64,000 bases of DNA from assembly GCA_014871385.1 (NCBI GenBank), contig CM026426.1:13049958-13113957 (forward strand), given 5' to 3'. Below are positions 21,519 through 34,362 of the stretch, piece by piece. The stretch's first letter is position 1, and the number at the start of each line of letters is the position of its first letter. A program made the position numbers and the translations under genes. Below the pieces are notes generated by a model. That model saw only the letters and a list, made by a program, of their open reading frames with translations. It made no database searches and was not told the origin of the DNA. This DNA comes from Ceratodon purpureus (taxonomy: Eukaryota > Streptophyta > Bryopsida > Pseudoditrichales > Ditrichaceae).

Positions 21519-21546
21519 TTTGTCCAGAATTACCTTAATATCCCTT
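21519..21546 (-). repeat. Right terminal inverted repeat of element A
   Basis: Reads inward on the minus strand as AAGGGATATTAAGGTAATTC and then TGGACAAAA. Just inside, a GGAC...GTCC palindrome adds a small hairpin (about 21507-21525). The satellite resumes at 21547. Confidence 0.8.
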
Positions 21547-21733
21547 GTTTCTTTTAACGGATCTGAATTTACTAATTCCATATAATAGACTTCGTAAGCA
21601 AATACTTTAAGTCAAGGATATGAATTTGTAATCCACATCTACAATTTATGACACATAGGAAATAAGAAAGTTAATGACTTGAATATAGAAGATTGTTAAA
21701 ATTGAAATTACATAAATACACACACACACACAC

Positions 21734-21820
<87 letters not shown>

Positions 21821-21958
21821 TATACATATATAATAATCTTAGGGAGTAATATACTTTGAGATATTATCTATTTGAAATAATATTAAAGAAACCAATATCC
21901 TAAACTACTCTTGTACAATCATAATTATGCAAACGTTCTCATAGGTCCATTACAAATT

Positions 21959-21991
<33 letters not shown>

Positions 21992-22279
21992 AATAACTCA
22001 AGGACATTAAACAACTACGTGAATGAATTCTAGAATATTCTAGCGTTTTTAGTAGATACCGTTTGTTTTAATGAAACTCAATTTACTATTTCCATATAAT
22101 CGTGTAAGTGAGCAAATAATTTAAGTCAATGACATAAATTTCTAATCAATGGTAATAATAGATGACACCTACGTAATAAGAAAGTGAATGTTTAAAATTT
22201 ATAAAGTTATTTAAATTAAATTACATAAATATACACACATACATATGTATATATAAATCTAAGAGGTTAATCTTTTGTA

Positions 22280-22364
<85 letters not shown>

Positions 22365-22390
22365 TATACATATATATATAATTTTGGATC
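21547..22390. repeat. Tandem satellite, right block
   Basis: About two units homologous to 5048-5631, with landmarks TCTCATAGGTCCATTAC near 21938 and GAGCAAATAATT near 22109. They are interrupted by expanded TA runs (21740-21818, 22282-22380), an AC run (21719-21736) and a poly-A run (21960-21989). Confidence 0.85.
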
Positions 22391-24600
22391 GAAGTTTTAT
22401 TCACATCCCCATGGTAATGCCCTCATGATCGTGGAGTTTTCATTTTTTTGTGTTGTGCTTCATGGACACATGTAGGGTTTCGTTTACATCTCCAGGTTTT
22501 TGTTTTCATCACCAGGATATCGTGATAATCTATAGGTTTTCTTCCATATGTCCAGGTTTTCGTCTACATTTTGAGTGGTGTCGTTGAGAATTCCTTTTTA
22601 TAATTGGCAGGTCCAGGTCCTTCACATGTACAAGCTTGTGTAATAGCTCTAGGCCTTCGTAGGGGTCAGTTGCAGCACTTTGGAATTATTTCAGCACCTT
22701 CATTGGATTCCTTCTACATCGAGATTTGTCCACTATTAGCAAACTATTAGGATATTCAATGCAATTGACAGAGGGACTAAGTGGAGCATCTCCCAATCCA
22801 TGGTGCAAGATAGGTCGTCCTGCGTCACAAAGCCAGTTTAGCATTGACACTATTTAGAGGCACATCGATACTGGTTTTCGATACTCGGTTCTATGTTCAT
22901 TGGATAAAAAAAACAAAATTGGAGTAAGACATAATACTAGCCTAAATTCTATATATGATTGTTCACATAAATTTTTCGAATGTCGCCGTTATTCATCCTC
23001 ACATAATACTATTGAAAAAGTCCCATTTAATGGAATGAGCATTTTCGACGTTTTTCACTTTATCATTAAATTCTTTACAGTTCCATAAATACATGTCCCC
23101 TACAATGCTAGAATTAGGCGAATCAAAGTTCTTGAAAGGCCTAACATTGCATGTCAGAACCACCGTTATTTTCATGTTGTCTCTTGCAAGTACTCAACTT
23201 AGTCTAGTAGATTTAGAAAAACATCCGAAGCTACTTTGATCGAAAATATATTGCTGTTCTTCTCTCACTGGACCTCTCTCAAATGGTGTCTCTGTTTTTC
23301 AAATACACTGAAGTTCATTCATTTTTTATAAAGGAAGCAGTTAGAGTTAGAATACTTCGCAGTTTTAACTTGGACATTTCATTTGATGTACCATACACAA
23401 CTTCCGGGAATTAAGGTTTCCATCTAAATTTGGAAGTTACACCCCCAATATCGTTGGCTTCTTTAAGTAATGGTATTTGAGTAACGTCTACCACAGGGTC
23501 TGGGTACATTTCATTTCCAAGGACAGTTTTGCATTTCTATTTATCCAGTTACCATTAGTAAATGAATACATGATGAATATGATAATGTATTCAAACTTGA
23601 CAACGTCGTAAATCCATAGAGTTATTTATTATTAAAGAAAATTTTATAAAATAGTTTGATAAATTCAGTAATAGTCAATTCGTAATTTACCGCATGAATG
23701 TGTTTTTTTATTTTTAATTTTTTTTTTTTGATCTACATGAATGAGCTACATGAATGAACTTCACCAGTAAAATATTGCCATAAAAACTCTTTGATAATAT
23801 ATTCAAATTTAACCATTTTAATGACTTCATTCAAGAAGGCTTCATTGCAAGCTGGAAATATACTTTGAATTATTTTTTAAGCTTCTTTACACCATTCTTC
23901 AAGTAAGTCTAATTCCATTGGCAGAAACTATCAAACACAAACCACGACTTCATGATATGTATACTCATTGGATGAGATAGATCTGACGTTTTTGCTTTGG
24001 CTGGATGTCTAAGGAAACTGAAGAGTCGAGTTTGTCTAATTCCATCATTGTCTACAATTGTAGTAAATATCATTTCATGGCATGATTTGGTGGTGATCGT
24101 CTCTTGAGTATTCAGTTCACATCATTTGCTTGAACATGAACATCCATCATGTAACCGCCAGCACTATCCTAATTTTATCAATGACTGATTTTCATTTCCC
24201 GCCACCTCCCATTATACATATTTGTGTAATGAGTGTGTTTATCAAGCGTTCCCATCCGTTCTCAAATACATTTCTTCTACTGTCCTACCGTTCCCCACAT
24301 TTGCCTTTGTTCTAATCTTGTTCGAATACCCTCTGGCTTGCATCGACCTCCTCTCCCTCTCCTCACTCTCCTTCATTCTGCATCCTTCTTGTGTTAGTCT
24401 TTCTGTTTTCTCTCCTGCGTCCTTCCTTGTGGACTTCCGGCACATCCTACTTGAGAGCGCACCAATACACACCCATATCGTTTTGCCTAGCACTGAAGAC
24501 CTTTTATGTCATTTCCTACTTAGTTACACATTGGTGTAGTATAGAGGGGATTGCAGTGTTTCTGTCCTTCTAGGTTGATCTGTCTCGCACCTTCCCACTC
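22391..24600. other. Non-coding AT-rich region; left part of element B or flank
   Basis: Between 22435 and 22570 short imperfect repeats of CCAGGTTTTCGT type recur. A degenerate element B palindrome (ATTAAGGTTTCCATCTAAAT) lies near 23410-23429. From about 24290 to 24430 the plus strand is CT-rich, as often found near plant transcription starts. No supported gene. Confidence 0.5.
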
Positions 24601-26895
24601 CAAGTTATACGTGAGCGCTGTTACATCTATCAGCATTTTTACAATTGGTGGGAGGAGAAGCGTTTTCGAGGAGGACCGTTTTGGAGGAGGAGCTTTTTGG
24701 AGGAGAATGAGCGTGCTTGTTGTTTCTTAAACCGAACAGCGTATGTCAGGTAATTCTGAATATCTATGTTGTTTGTGCTGTGCCGTCTGATTTGAAAAAG
24801 GTTTTGTTCAAGTTGAATAAGGAGTAATTGTTAAGCTGCTCTTTTGTCCTCTCTAACTTCGATCTGGACAAGTACTGTATCTGGCCAATTTCCATTTAGT
24901 TACCTGCTCAATCTTTATTGCTAGCGACCCTGGTTGCTTCTGTCAATAGGTCCGCGCAATGCATGTTTTAGAACGCCACCCAGTCTTCCTATCTCCCCGA
25001 GAGCGTCGTTTTCTCAATCACATGCCCTCAGTTCTGCTGTAATTTCGAGCTTCGCTGTTAACCTCTGTACAAATAATTGTTGACTTGCCGAGACTGCATT
25101 TTTCTAGTTCGTGATTGATTTAGTCATAGAACCCCTTGTTTATGTTTAGCTTCATTGTGTGGGATTACAATGCATTGGCGGTTGTTTTTAGGCTACTCTA
25201 CGAATTCTGACACATTTCTTCTATCCCCGTACTCTAATGAACGTAGATGCTCAAAACTATATACCTAAGAATATTCGATTCAATACGAACTCTGTACAAA
25301 ACCATTTAGTCCTAATGAATTGACAAATTCTCTCCTTGGCTTAGCTTTGCTCGGGAATTAGTCAGTTCGGATTAAGTAGGTCACCTTAATGAGCAATGCA
25401 TACATATATCTCCTTTTATAGCGTACGCAAATAAGGTGACCATCTTAATCCTGAGTCATCATATAATGGGTTTGGCTTGTTTAACTTCCTATTGATTGTG
25501 TATTGCACGTAAACTGCTTGTATGGGGCTTCAACTGCTCAGATAACTTTGGTGCTTTGAATTTGAGTAGTTTTATGTTTCTCTGCCTCTTCAGATTAACC
25601 TGCCCATGTTAATAACATTTCTCTAAGTTCATGATCAACGTTATGATGTGCATATTAGAGTGAGAATGGACGTCATTGATACTGTGAAGGATCATGTCAT
25701 CTAATCTTCTTGTTTTTTGTATATATAGGATGGGAACAAACGATCCCTTTCTTTTCAGGATTGTTATTTGACAGGATCTCTGTCCTAGTGATTGTGACAC
25801 TAATTTTTTTGAGGAAATTGAGGACGTCAAGTTTACAATCCAAACCGACGTTGTTGATACGAGCGCAGGATGGTTCTTGGCAAGGGAGAATCTCACGTCT
25901 TCGAAATCCTCTCTTTTCGTAAAGTTTGCTGGATCCGAAGATTATGTTCCTGTTACAGGGCATTCAGTTGTATTGTGCCAAGCAACACATCCGTACGTAT
26001 ACATACTTCTTCAGAGGCCCGATTCTGTTCGAGAAGCGCTTCTTATCAACACCGTGATGTTTTCAATAAACCATGTGGAGTTGCGTAATGCGTGGAAGGA
26101 TACTCCACTGGCAGCGTTCATTCTGGAGGCATTTAACAAGGACTCGAACAAGGCGGGGGTGACGCAGACACAAGTGGAGAAGCTAATAGCAAAATTGAAG
26201 GAATCGGTTTCAAAGAAAAAGAAGAAGGATAAGATTCCGAAGATAGACAAGGGGAGTTCATCCGGGGTCACCGAATCAAGTGCACTTCCAGAGAGATCAG
26301 TTTCAGTGAGAGGGGCTCCTAAAAAGGTACCCAGATCGAAGGCAGCATCTAAGAAAACGGCGGGGGAGAAATCTGCAGGGGGAGATGAGGATCCTGCCGA
26401 TGCTGATGATAAGGAGGAGATACCAGCTGAGCATCACCTGCCTTCCACCCGCAACTTCGATGGATCAGTTGTCGCGGAGGAGTGCATCCGAAGATTCAAG
26501 AACTTCAAAGACAATTTTGGGAAGTACTACCCCCTTGGATACAACACATTGGTGGATGTTGATGTTTCGAAGGTTGACATTGCGCCCTGCAACTACATCG
26601 TGCGAGTACTTGAAGGTGACGGTGTTACTACTGTTTACAACACCTTGCTGACACAAGTTATTCCGAACAAGCAAGTGCTTTGCCTTTTTCCACAGGGATT
26701 GACTTCCGTTCCCACCAGTTGGGAGCAAATTAAGAACCTAAGATTCTACGCAATTAACGGCCAGCATACGGTTAAGGCAGCTCAACGAATTCTTGCAACT
26801 CCTGGAGTTGACAGTGCAAGAAAAGAGATGGTCCGAAATTTGAAGGCGCAGATTGTGTGGGATTTAGAAGCGTGGAAAATTCAAGCTATTGGAAT

Positions 26896-27870
26896 GTAAG
26901 TACATTGCACTCCTGTTCTCTAATCCTGAATCCAGTTTCAAAAGATTTTGTTATTAAGACTGTCACCTCAATTTGTGGTCCTTTAAACTTTACATATTCA
27001 CAAAAGTAATTGTTCTTCTCAATCAAAGTGAGCGAGAGTAAAAGGATTAGACAGATGAGAACGAAGTACGTTAGAGTCAGACAAATTTTTCAATTCTAGT
27101 CCGCAAATGAATCAATTTCCAGTTGTTAAAGTTGTAAGGAAATCTCTACTTGCTTGTCACATAAGCTGTTTCTACATGTAACGGTTGAAATGACGAACTT
27201 GTTGATATTAATGATCGTTTGAATTTGTTAGTGTAAATTAAGAAAAATGCAAATAATTATAACTCATCTTCTAGCATGCATACATCAATCATCATTAGAT
27301 GCCCTTCTTAATCTTGCGCTAGTGATTTAGAGTCTAATGTGCATAAGATTAAGAACGTCATCTGAATTCGACCAGATGATATTCGATCAAAACTCAATAT
27401 AGGTCCCCTGTGTGGAACCCTACGTTCTAGATTTGTAACCGCATACTAGAGATATATCTGTGTTGTTAAATTGCTAAAACCTGATCTGAAATTGAGGTGA
27501 TCAGCGTAATATGAGACTGGGAATGACTGGATCTATTCAATCTCGGTCTGACGTAGATTTAAACAACTTGATTGAGCTGATACTAACACGGATTGAGGTG
27601 GTCACCTCAATCTTAGACTCAGATATTGTTGTCATTCAAAGTTGAAGAAGTTAAGAGTTGTAACTACATTTCATTTCCTATCGATGTTTCTGTTCTTACA
27701 TTGTCTAAAAAGCTAAGCCACATCATCGAAGTATAAAAATTAGATATCATAAATTGTAAATGGTTTGCATATCATTTATCCTACGGACATTTTACAAGGT
27801 ATTGTAATCATAATATACTTTGTGTACTATAATCGTGAAGCTAATTTTCTGTGAACGACTTCTTCTTACA
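26896..27870 (+). other. Intron of the element B gene with five palindromes
   Basis: Bounded by GTAAGT and CTTCTTACAG, it contains palindromes at 26954, 27294, 27348, 27491 and 27591. About 380 bp of it (27130-27510) is homologous to the next large intron (29225-29610). Confidence 0.65.
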
Positions 27871-29239
27871 GAGGTTTTTGAACTCCATGATCCAAACTCT
27901 GTCGAGTGTATGATCCAAGAAAGACCAGTTGGAGGAAGACGACAAGTTGATAAAGTGGACATACAATGAGGTGAGATTCGAGTGGACGTTGATGCGGTCA
28001 AGTGACGCGTGCTGGGAGAAATGGGAACGTTTTTTCGAAAAACACATAAAAGGAGAACTCGTCTGTCCAGAATTCGGTCACTACATCAAAGACACTCCTA
28101 ATTTCAAGAGCAACCTGAAGGCGATTGCACCGTTGACAAAGAATTGGTTCAAGTGTGTGGAATCTCTCACAGAGAAGGAGATTGAAAAGCTGGTGACATA
28201 TCTTCTGAATGAGAAGACTGATGATTTGAAGCCAATTCTAGTGTACCCCAAGGTGATTCCTTTTGCGGTAAAGGATGTTTGTAAGAGTCGTAACATATTG
28301 TCCGCGTTGGAGTGGGGCAATAGGAAAAGAACCAAGCGTCATGTTATTGGAGAGTTCAATCGCTATACTGGGGGAAAGTTCGATCTTATCGAGACATGTT
28401 CAGCTAAAGGATTGGACAAAGGCCACGACGTCCACCGGGAGAACTGGAGAACTTTTAAGAAAGCACACATGATCTCATCCACGACTATGGCTAATGTCGA
28501 ACAACTATGAGGATAGAAATCGGCTTGACAAAGGCTACCTACCTCTAGCATTCATCGAGTCACTTCGCTCGGTAGTGGAAACAAAGTCGGATGAGGCCTT
28601 GACCACAGATGTAGGCATGTGCATGCTTTTAGCCCGGGATTATAAGACATTTGGGGGCGAGATAGTGAAGAAGGGAAACTATACAGCAGTGGGGGATATG
28701 AAGAAGGTGGACATCCGGGAAAAGACAAAGTCCGATTGGGCTGCCTTTATCGATTTTCGGTAAATTGAAGGACATGTAGAGGGTTCAAAGGTGGAGCACC
28801 CATTTTGGGAGCCGTTTGTGAAGAGGTTGGAAAGTTTCAAGATCCCGAGATGGGCTGAAACTCCTATTTGGATCTGGATAGCAGATGACACTCGAAAGGA
28901 GCAAGTGCAGGAGTTATATAAGCAGAAATTAAGAACCACGCATTAGAAACCAGTGGAGGCTTTTTAATCCCCCTGATCCTATAGAAGGGTTTAAAAGTGA
29001 TAAAAAGGTGAAGGGGAATGTAGTCACAGTGTACTACATCGTGAAGGAATACTACAAAGTGCCCACACTCACAAATATCTTCAGATGTGACACTAGATTA
29101 AAGGGATTTACCGAGGGTAAATACCGATACTACCCAGGAGAGTTTCGGATGGAAACTTACCTCCGAATGCTTCAGGACGTGTTTAGCGCATACAAGGCAG
29201 TTTTTAACATCTTTGGCGGGCGGAAACTCATGCTTGCTT

Positions 29240-29815
29240 GTCACATAATCTGCTTCACCATATAACGTTTAAAATGATTATGATGTTTGTAGTATTAAGT
29301 TAATAAATTTATCAGCTTATTCCAAGAAGAACGCAGCAACTTCAACCATTTATTTGGCATGGACACTACAATCAGTTTAAGATGCTCTTCTTAATCTTGC
29401 GCTATTGATCTAGAGAGTATTGTGCATAAGTTTAAGATGGTCATCTTAATCCACCGAGATGATATTCCATTATGAATTAGTTTTATGTCCTAGGGATCCT
29501 ACATTTTAGATTTGTCACCGCGTATCAGAGTACTATTCCTGTTGCATAAAATTGCTGCGATCCGATCTAGATATATGTGGTTGATTATTTTCATAATTAA
29601 GGTTACCTCCTTAATTTGACGATGCAGTCCTTCACAGTTATATGATCTCTACTTTTATTTGTTATTGCTGGAAACTACTCATCTTAACCATGATGAAGCA
29701 GATCTCTATTGTAGTTTTCTTACCAATACCGTACTCTAGATTCAGGAGGTCATCTTAATTGCGATTGTTTGTTGCAAGTCTTTTATTTATTCTCATTGAT
29801 ACGCATTTTACAGGA
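29240..29815 (+). other. Intron of the element B gene, duplicate of the upstream intron
   Basis: Shares with 27130-27510 the blocks CTTGCTTGTCACATAA, CTTCTTAATCTTGCGCTA and TTAGATTTGT. Palindromes occupy matching positions (29375/27294, 29430/27348, 29595/27491), with one more at 29739. Confidence 0.65.
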
Positions 29816-31878
29816 ATATGAAGAGTTTATCTAATAGTCTATTTGCTTATGCTCAATTGCAGATGTTGAAAATACATGTCTACACGTACTGTGACCAAGA
29901 TTGTGTTGATGAGCTGATCTCCATGAAGTCTAGGGCAGTAGCAATGAACTACACAGACTTTCTCCAACCTCAACGCTTTGTTGTAGCTGACGTTAGTAAT
30001 GCGCAGTCCGGAGGTGTTACTACTAGGCAGGAAGAACCTAGTTCAAGAGGCTTTCTATCCACTGATCATAGGGTAGTTGGTGCTCAAAGCGGATCTTTTA
30101 CAAACCGAACGGAAGGCTCGTCAGACGACAACATGGATTCAGTTGTTCCTCAAAACCAACAAAACCGTAAGCGTCCGCATGGAGGAGAGTCCTACGAAAT
30201 GGATGTTGGAGCCTACAAAGATGAATACATATCTCCAATGAGTTATGGGAGTTCGCCAACGTTCAATCACTATGGCGATCCTAGTAAACAGAGGGAGCCA
30301 AGGGTTGAGTCTGCAAAGAAATCTTGAGTAAGCCTAGTCGATAACGATCCGGATATCATTGCATTGCAGAAGCAGATCAGGATGGCAGAGATGGAGGTTA
30401 CATTGAAATCTCTAAGGGATACGTTACAGCCCCATCCCGTATTTAGCAGCCCGCATGGTGGATTTAGACCCAACATGTTTGGTTATCATCAGGGTTACCG
30501 AATGGAGGTATATGGTGAGGCTAGTGCGTCGCAGATGGAGTGTGACTACTTGAATGACGAGGCTGGGATGGTCAACTCTCATCTCTACATGCGGACACCA
30601 CCAAACCAACTAGTTGGACGGACTGAGCCCTACACGACTCCGAGGAAGACTTTATCGAGATTCCACAAGCAGTTAGCAATTACAAATGTGATCAATGCGT
30701 CCCCTATCCAGGATGGTCCGTATGTGGACCATCCCATGGAGGATAGTTTCAATGTTGGAGAAGTTGATCCCATCCCCGCAAGTTCAGTGATAATTTTGCA
30801 GACTGTTCCTGAGCAGCGTATCAATGTCACCCCCGTCGCTGAAGAGGACCAAATTCAGGAGACAACAATAGCTTGTCCGCGCTCAATTTTAGGGAGTAGT
30901 CATGTGCCACCTGTGGTGCCAACCCCCGCAGAGAAGAGCTCTCGGAATCGACCTCCAAACCTTCTGGTGACGAACAAGATCAGATTGAGGTGGCTCCGTT
31001 AAATTCCTCCCCATGTGGAACAAAGCAGATTAAGGAGACATGTGACATCGAGATGACTTCTGACAGCCCTCCTGATGAAGTCGATCATATTAAAGTCGTA
31101 CCAATTATCTCCCACGTATGTGAAACTGCGCAGCCCGAAATGTGCGTTATTCCAGAGCCAATCCCTTCACAAGTCATGGAAGATGGAGCTCATAGGATTG
31201 AGGAGGGCACTTCAATTCAATCCGCAGTTGGCGGCAGCGATAGTCACCAAGTTCCGTGCGGTGAGAATATAGTACTCGACGGAGCAAGCGCTGGTCGAGG
31301 TAAATTATTGCTAGAAGGCAGTGATGGTTCTGCTCTTCGTGGGGATCCTGAATCACGAGGTGGTGATCCTAAATCACTAAGTGGGGAGCCTGATACAGTA
31401 GACGGGGATCCTAAAGGAATGGATGGGAATTCTGGAGGAATGGTACGAGATGAATGCCAGCTGGGGCAACCCTAAACCTAGGTGACGAGGTGGATGTTGA
31501 TAAGGGCGACGATGGGGACGGTAAGGAGTTGGAGACCGATACCATTGCTCTTTAGTTAGTCACCTCGACAGGTAGCAATGTTGACATTCCTGAGCAAACG
31601 AATGAAGACATTGGATGCAATAATGAGCCGGTGCAAATCGGTACTGAGGAGCCCTTGCAGACTTTGAAAGCTGGGACTGTAGCACATAGCACAAGATCAT
31701 CTCAACGACTTGGTTCAAAAACATACAAGTCTACTGGAAACTCTACACTTCCACCTAATCACAACGCTTCTAAATCTGAGGATAGGAGAATGAAGCAACC
31801 ACCGACTCCTAATGCTAGTCTTGCTTTGAAGACAACGGCTGTTCTAGAGCTATCAACGGAGAAGAAAGGCAAAGAGTA

Positions 31879-32517
31879 TTGGCATTTATTCAGAATTTTG
31901 GGGAGTCTGATATTTCGGGGCTTGTTCACACACTCCAAGATTGTTGCTTTGATGAAGTTTCTATCACTCTAGTTGGAAAAAGTGATCTAGTTCGCGTCCG
32001 AACCAATTTCGTAGAGTTCTGGGAGAAGTTGTCTGCGCTTGAGAATGTCTTCCCGGTCATTTGGAGTGAACTTCGTTATGATCGTGTTCGAGACATCTGT
32101 TCCTTTCTCTTTCATGAGTGTAGCAGAAAACCAGGAAGAATCTTTTCTCACTACGACATGGTAGAAATGCGTGATAGAAGTGGGTATAAGCATAGGAAAC
32201 CTGTCGCCCGAAGGTCCATCCAACGGCATGGTGATGTCTATCATTTGAAAGATGGAAAGGAAGTTCTCTGGTCGAGGACTCACAACTGGCAATTCAACCC
32301 CATGCCGCCTAGTGGAGTGCATCCAGATTTGACAAACACTTTACTGATTGATCCAAATCAGGAGACCAACATATCCTCTCCAAGAAATGTTTTGTTCCCT
32401 CTACCTTGGCATAATATTTTAAACCATCACTCTAGCTTGGTGAGGTATCTGTTCCCATTTATCGACGAACTAGCCCATTCAGGTGAAAATGTTAGGGAAT
32501 TCGTGAAGAAGAACTAA
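31879..32517 (+). CDS. FCP1-like HAD-related segment 1, element B
   Basis: VRVRTNFVEFWEKLSALENV followed by FPVIWSELRYDRVRD matches the motif II region of the element A proteins (RARPGLLSFLEFC…VVFWS). LTNTLLIDPNQETNISSPRN matches motif IV with Asp-Pro in place of Asp-Asp, and LFPLPWHN corresponds to the VHP segment. No DxDxT-like motif I is recognisable upstream (SITLVGKSDLV), so activity is unlikely. The C-terminus DELAHSGENVREFVKKN parallels SGLDVQEYCRKN of element A. An overlapping frame upstream (31631-31972) holds a Ser/Thr-rich linker in another frame, so the gene is probably interrupted at its 5' side. Confidence 0.5.
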   Translation: MAFIQNFGESDISGLVHTLQDCCFDEVSITLVGKSDLVRVRTNFVEFWEKLSALENVFPVIWSELRYDRVRDICSFLFHECSRKPGRIFSHYDMVEMRDRSGYKHRKPVARRSIQRHGDVYHLKDGKEVLWSRTHNWQFNPMPPSGVHPDLTNTLLIDPNQETNISSPRNVLFPLPWHNILNHHSSLVRYLFPFIDELAHSGENVREFVKKN

Positions 32518-34360
32518 TTCAAAGTTCCTGGTCTAGATCCCGTAGGTAGCAAGAGTCATGTTGCGGTAGCTCTTAAGAAGTGGCCACTTTGTAGATAGAT
32601 GTTCGGTCATCTAGATTGTACTGAAACCCTTCTTGTGTATATTTTCCACTTCGGATATTGTTTTGATACACTTACCCTGGAGTAATCATTTTGGAGGACT
32701 TGGTGCTTGATATCACGTGGTTGAACTTAGAAATCTAAATGTTACTTTTGGACATAATCACTCGAAACAAGTTCTGTTTGAGTGATCTCCGTATGTTGAA
32801 TGTTGCAGCGTATTCAATTTTGGTCATGCGCTAGTTTGATAGCTGGATTGAACTTGCTGATTAGTAGTGTCTACATCCCAGCTCTTTGGTGATCTAGTAT
32901 TTGCTTGACGTGATTTCTTATATCTTGATTTGGAATTGGATGCGTCGTCGTATTCCTGTAGTTTTGAGTCAGAATGTTCACTATTATTCTGTAAAAATCA
33001 AAGTTAGATTTGAATAAGTCACAGGGCAATTGTTTCTGGAACTGGGTTTTTATTTCGCCATGTTTGACCTCTGTTTGTATTTCAGGACGACGTAATGTGT
33101 TGCCCCTTGGTAATAGCTTGTTGTAATTAATTGATTTTGACTTAATTCGAAATTAAAAGCCATGGCAGTGTGATTTTGTGAATTAATGGATCACCTAATA
33201 AGTCTCATTATTCAGCAGGAAATGAATAAATAGCTTCTGTACCTAAATTGTTTGCTTGCCTGGCATGGTTTTAGCATTAAGGTAACCTTCTTAATCCACT
33301 TAGTATCGTGTGTTGAGACCTTGTTCACACTAGCTTTTCGGCGCTTGTCTCCTCTATTATTCTCCATACTTTTCGTTTATTCGAAATGATTGTTTTCTGT
33401 TATTGAGCTTGCCTATCTCAAGCTCTTTCTGCTTTATGGATTAAGGAGACCTCCTTAATCCCTATCACATTTGGAGAATTGGATTTACTTTTCGATATGT
33501 CTTGAGTCATTTGAAAATTTGTTTCATTTTGGGTCCTCTGACATCTTGGACGTGTTTCTGAGAATGTTGCATGGTGGAACCACAAAGAAGACCTCAATAA
33601 TTGTCGTGATTCTGTAGGAGGATTTTAAGATGGTCATCTTAATATTTGTACGACTTCTAGTTTTTGAAAATCAATATACTTATTGCCTCCGGCACTATTG
33701 TGTTGGGCCTTTTTAGATGTTGGATATCACTTGATTACTATTTTCTTCGCCTTTCTTTGTTTTGGGTTTTGAATGGGTATCAATATGACCATTGGTCAAA
33801 ATTATATTCGTATATGATGAATTTGATTTTTAGTTAGATTTTGACGTATTCAATCTGGACACCGTTATACGAATTACGGTAGTACTCTTGTATTAAGTGG
33901 ACCCAGGATTAAGGTGGTCATCTTAATTCTGCACCTACTAGATTGATTAGGATGATTAGTCTTATATCACTCTCTCCGCCTTGTTGATAAGATGAATACT
34001 GTGATTCTATCAGTAGTCTTTGTGAGTCTTCTTATAATGTTTTTACTTATTTGTCTTCAGAGGACCTCAAGATTATGTAGACCAGACTCTACTTGCGATA
34101 TGGCGATGTACTTTGAGGGTGGTACCTGTAGAGAATTACCTCTCAAACCAATCTACCAAACCCGCTAGACAACAAGATCTGGGAGACAATCATAGTTCTG
34201 AGGGTCAACTTTGTACAACTTAGTGAGTGCGGCACACGTAAAGTGTGCTGGACTAAAATCAATAGCACAGCTCAGTTTAGAGGATTTCGTTGATTTGGAA
34301 GTATGCCAGGTACTGGTAGTCTTAATGTTGGTGGCTTGTTTAATTCATATTGGTCTTGAG
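32518..34360. other. Intergenic part of element B with four palindromes
   Basis: AT-rich and non-coding, with palindromes at 33276, 33439, 33623 and 33907. Nothing else could be supported. Confidence 0.6.
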
Positions 34361-34362
34361 AT

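Larger units (their letters stand above)
5632..21546. mobile_element. Element A: 15.9-kb multi-gene DNA transposon with DUF7869-type transposase
   Basis: The ends are imperfect inverted repeats: left AAGGGGTATTTAAGTAATTA, right (complement) AAGGGATATTAAGGTAATTC, both followed by a GGACAAAA block. The flanking satellite is interrupted exactly at these ends, and 4-bp flanks ATTT (5628-5631) and GTTT (21547-21550) may be a diverged target duplication. Inside, from left to right, are a telomere-like repeat, a 100-bp tandem repeat, a short plus-strand frame, a minus-strand transposase gene, a divergent promoter region, a ParB/methyltransferase-like gene and three FCP1-like domains. About 32 copies of GTCGGC-N5-GCCGAC lie between 6140 and 21484, none elsewhere in the window. 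No capsid or envelope gene is seen, so I treat it as a cellular DNA transposon. Good splice sites and mostly open frames suggest a fairly young insertion. Confidence 0.85.
25773..31475 (+). pseudogene. ParB/DGQHR-like gene of element B (homologue of the 13.4-17.6 kb gene), interrupted
   Basis: The best exon begins after an acceptor TTTGACAG at 25765-25772 and runs to a GTAAGT donor at 26896. It encodes a Lys-rich linker (KESVSKKKKKDKIPKIDKG) and LRFYAINGQHTVKAAQRIL, equivalent to IIGGQHTFEACREL in element A. After a 1-kb intron, 27929-28510 and 28494-28763 continue with WEKWERFFEKHIKGELVCPE and similar sequence. Frame changes and stops interrupt this part. At 29008-29240 a segment ends YKAVFNIFGGRKLMLA, matching INCWGGGNVTALAL. 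After a second intron, 29818 onward continues with KIHVYTYCDQDCVDELISMK, then a disordered tail with short GDP-repeat units (31341-31440). It has the same architecture as the element A gene, but low identity suggests long divergence. I judge it non-functional in this copy. Confidence 0.6.
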
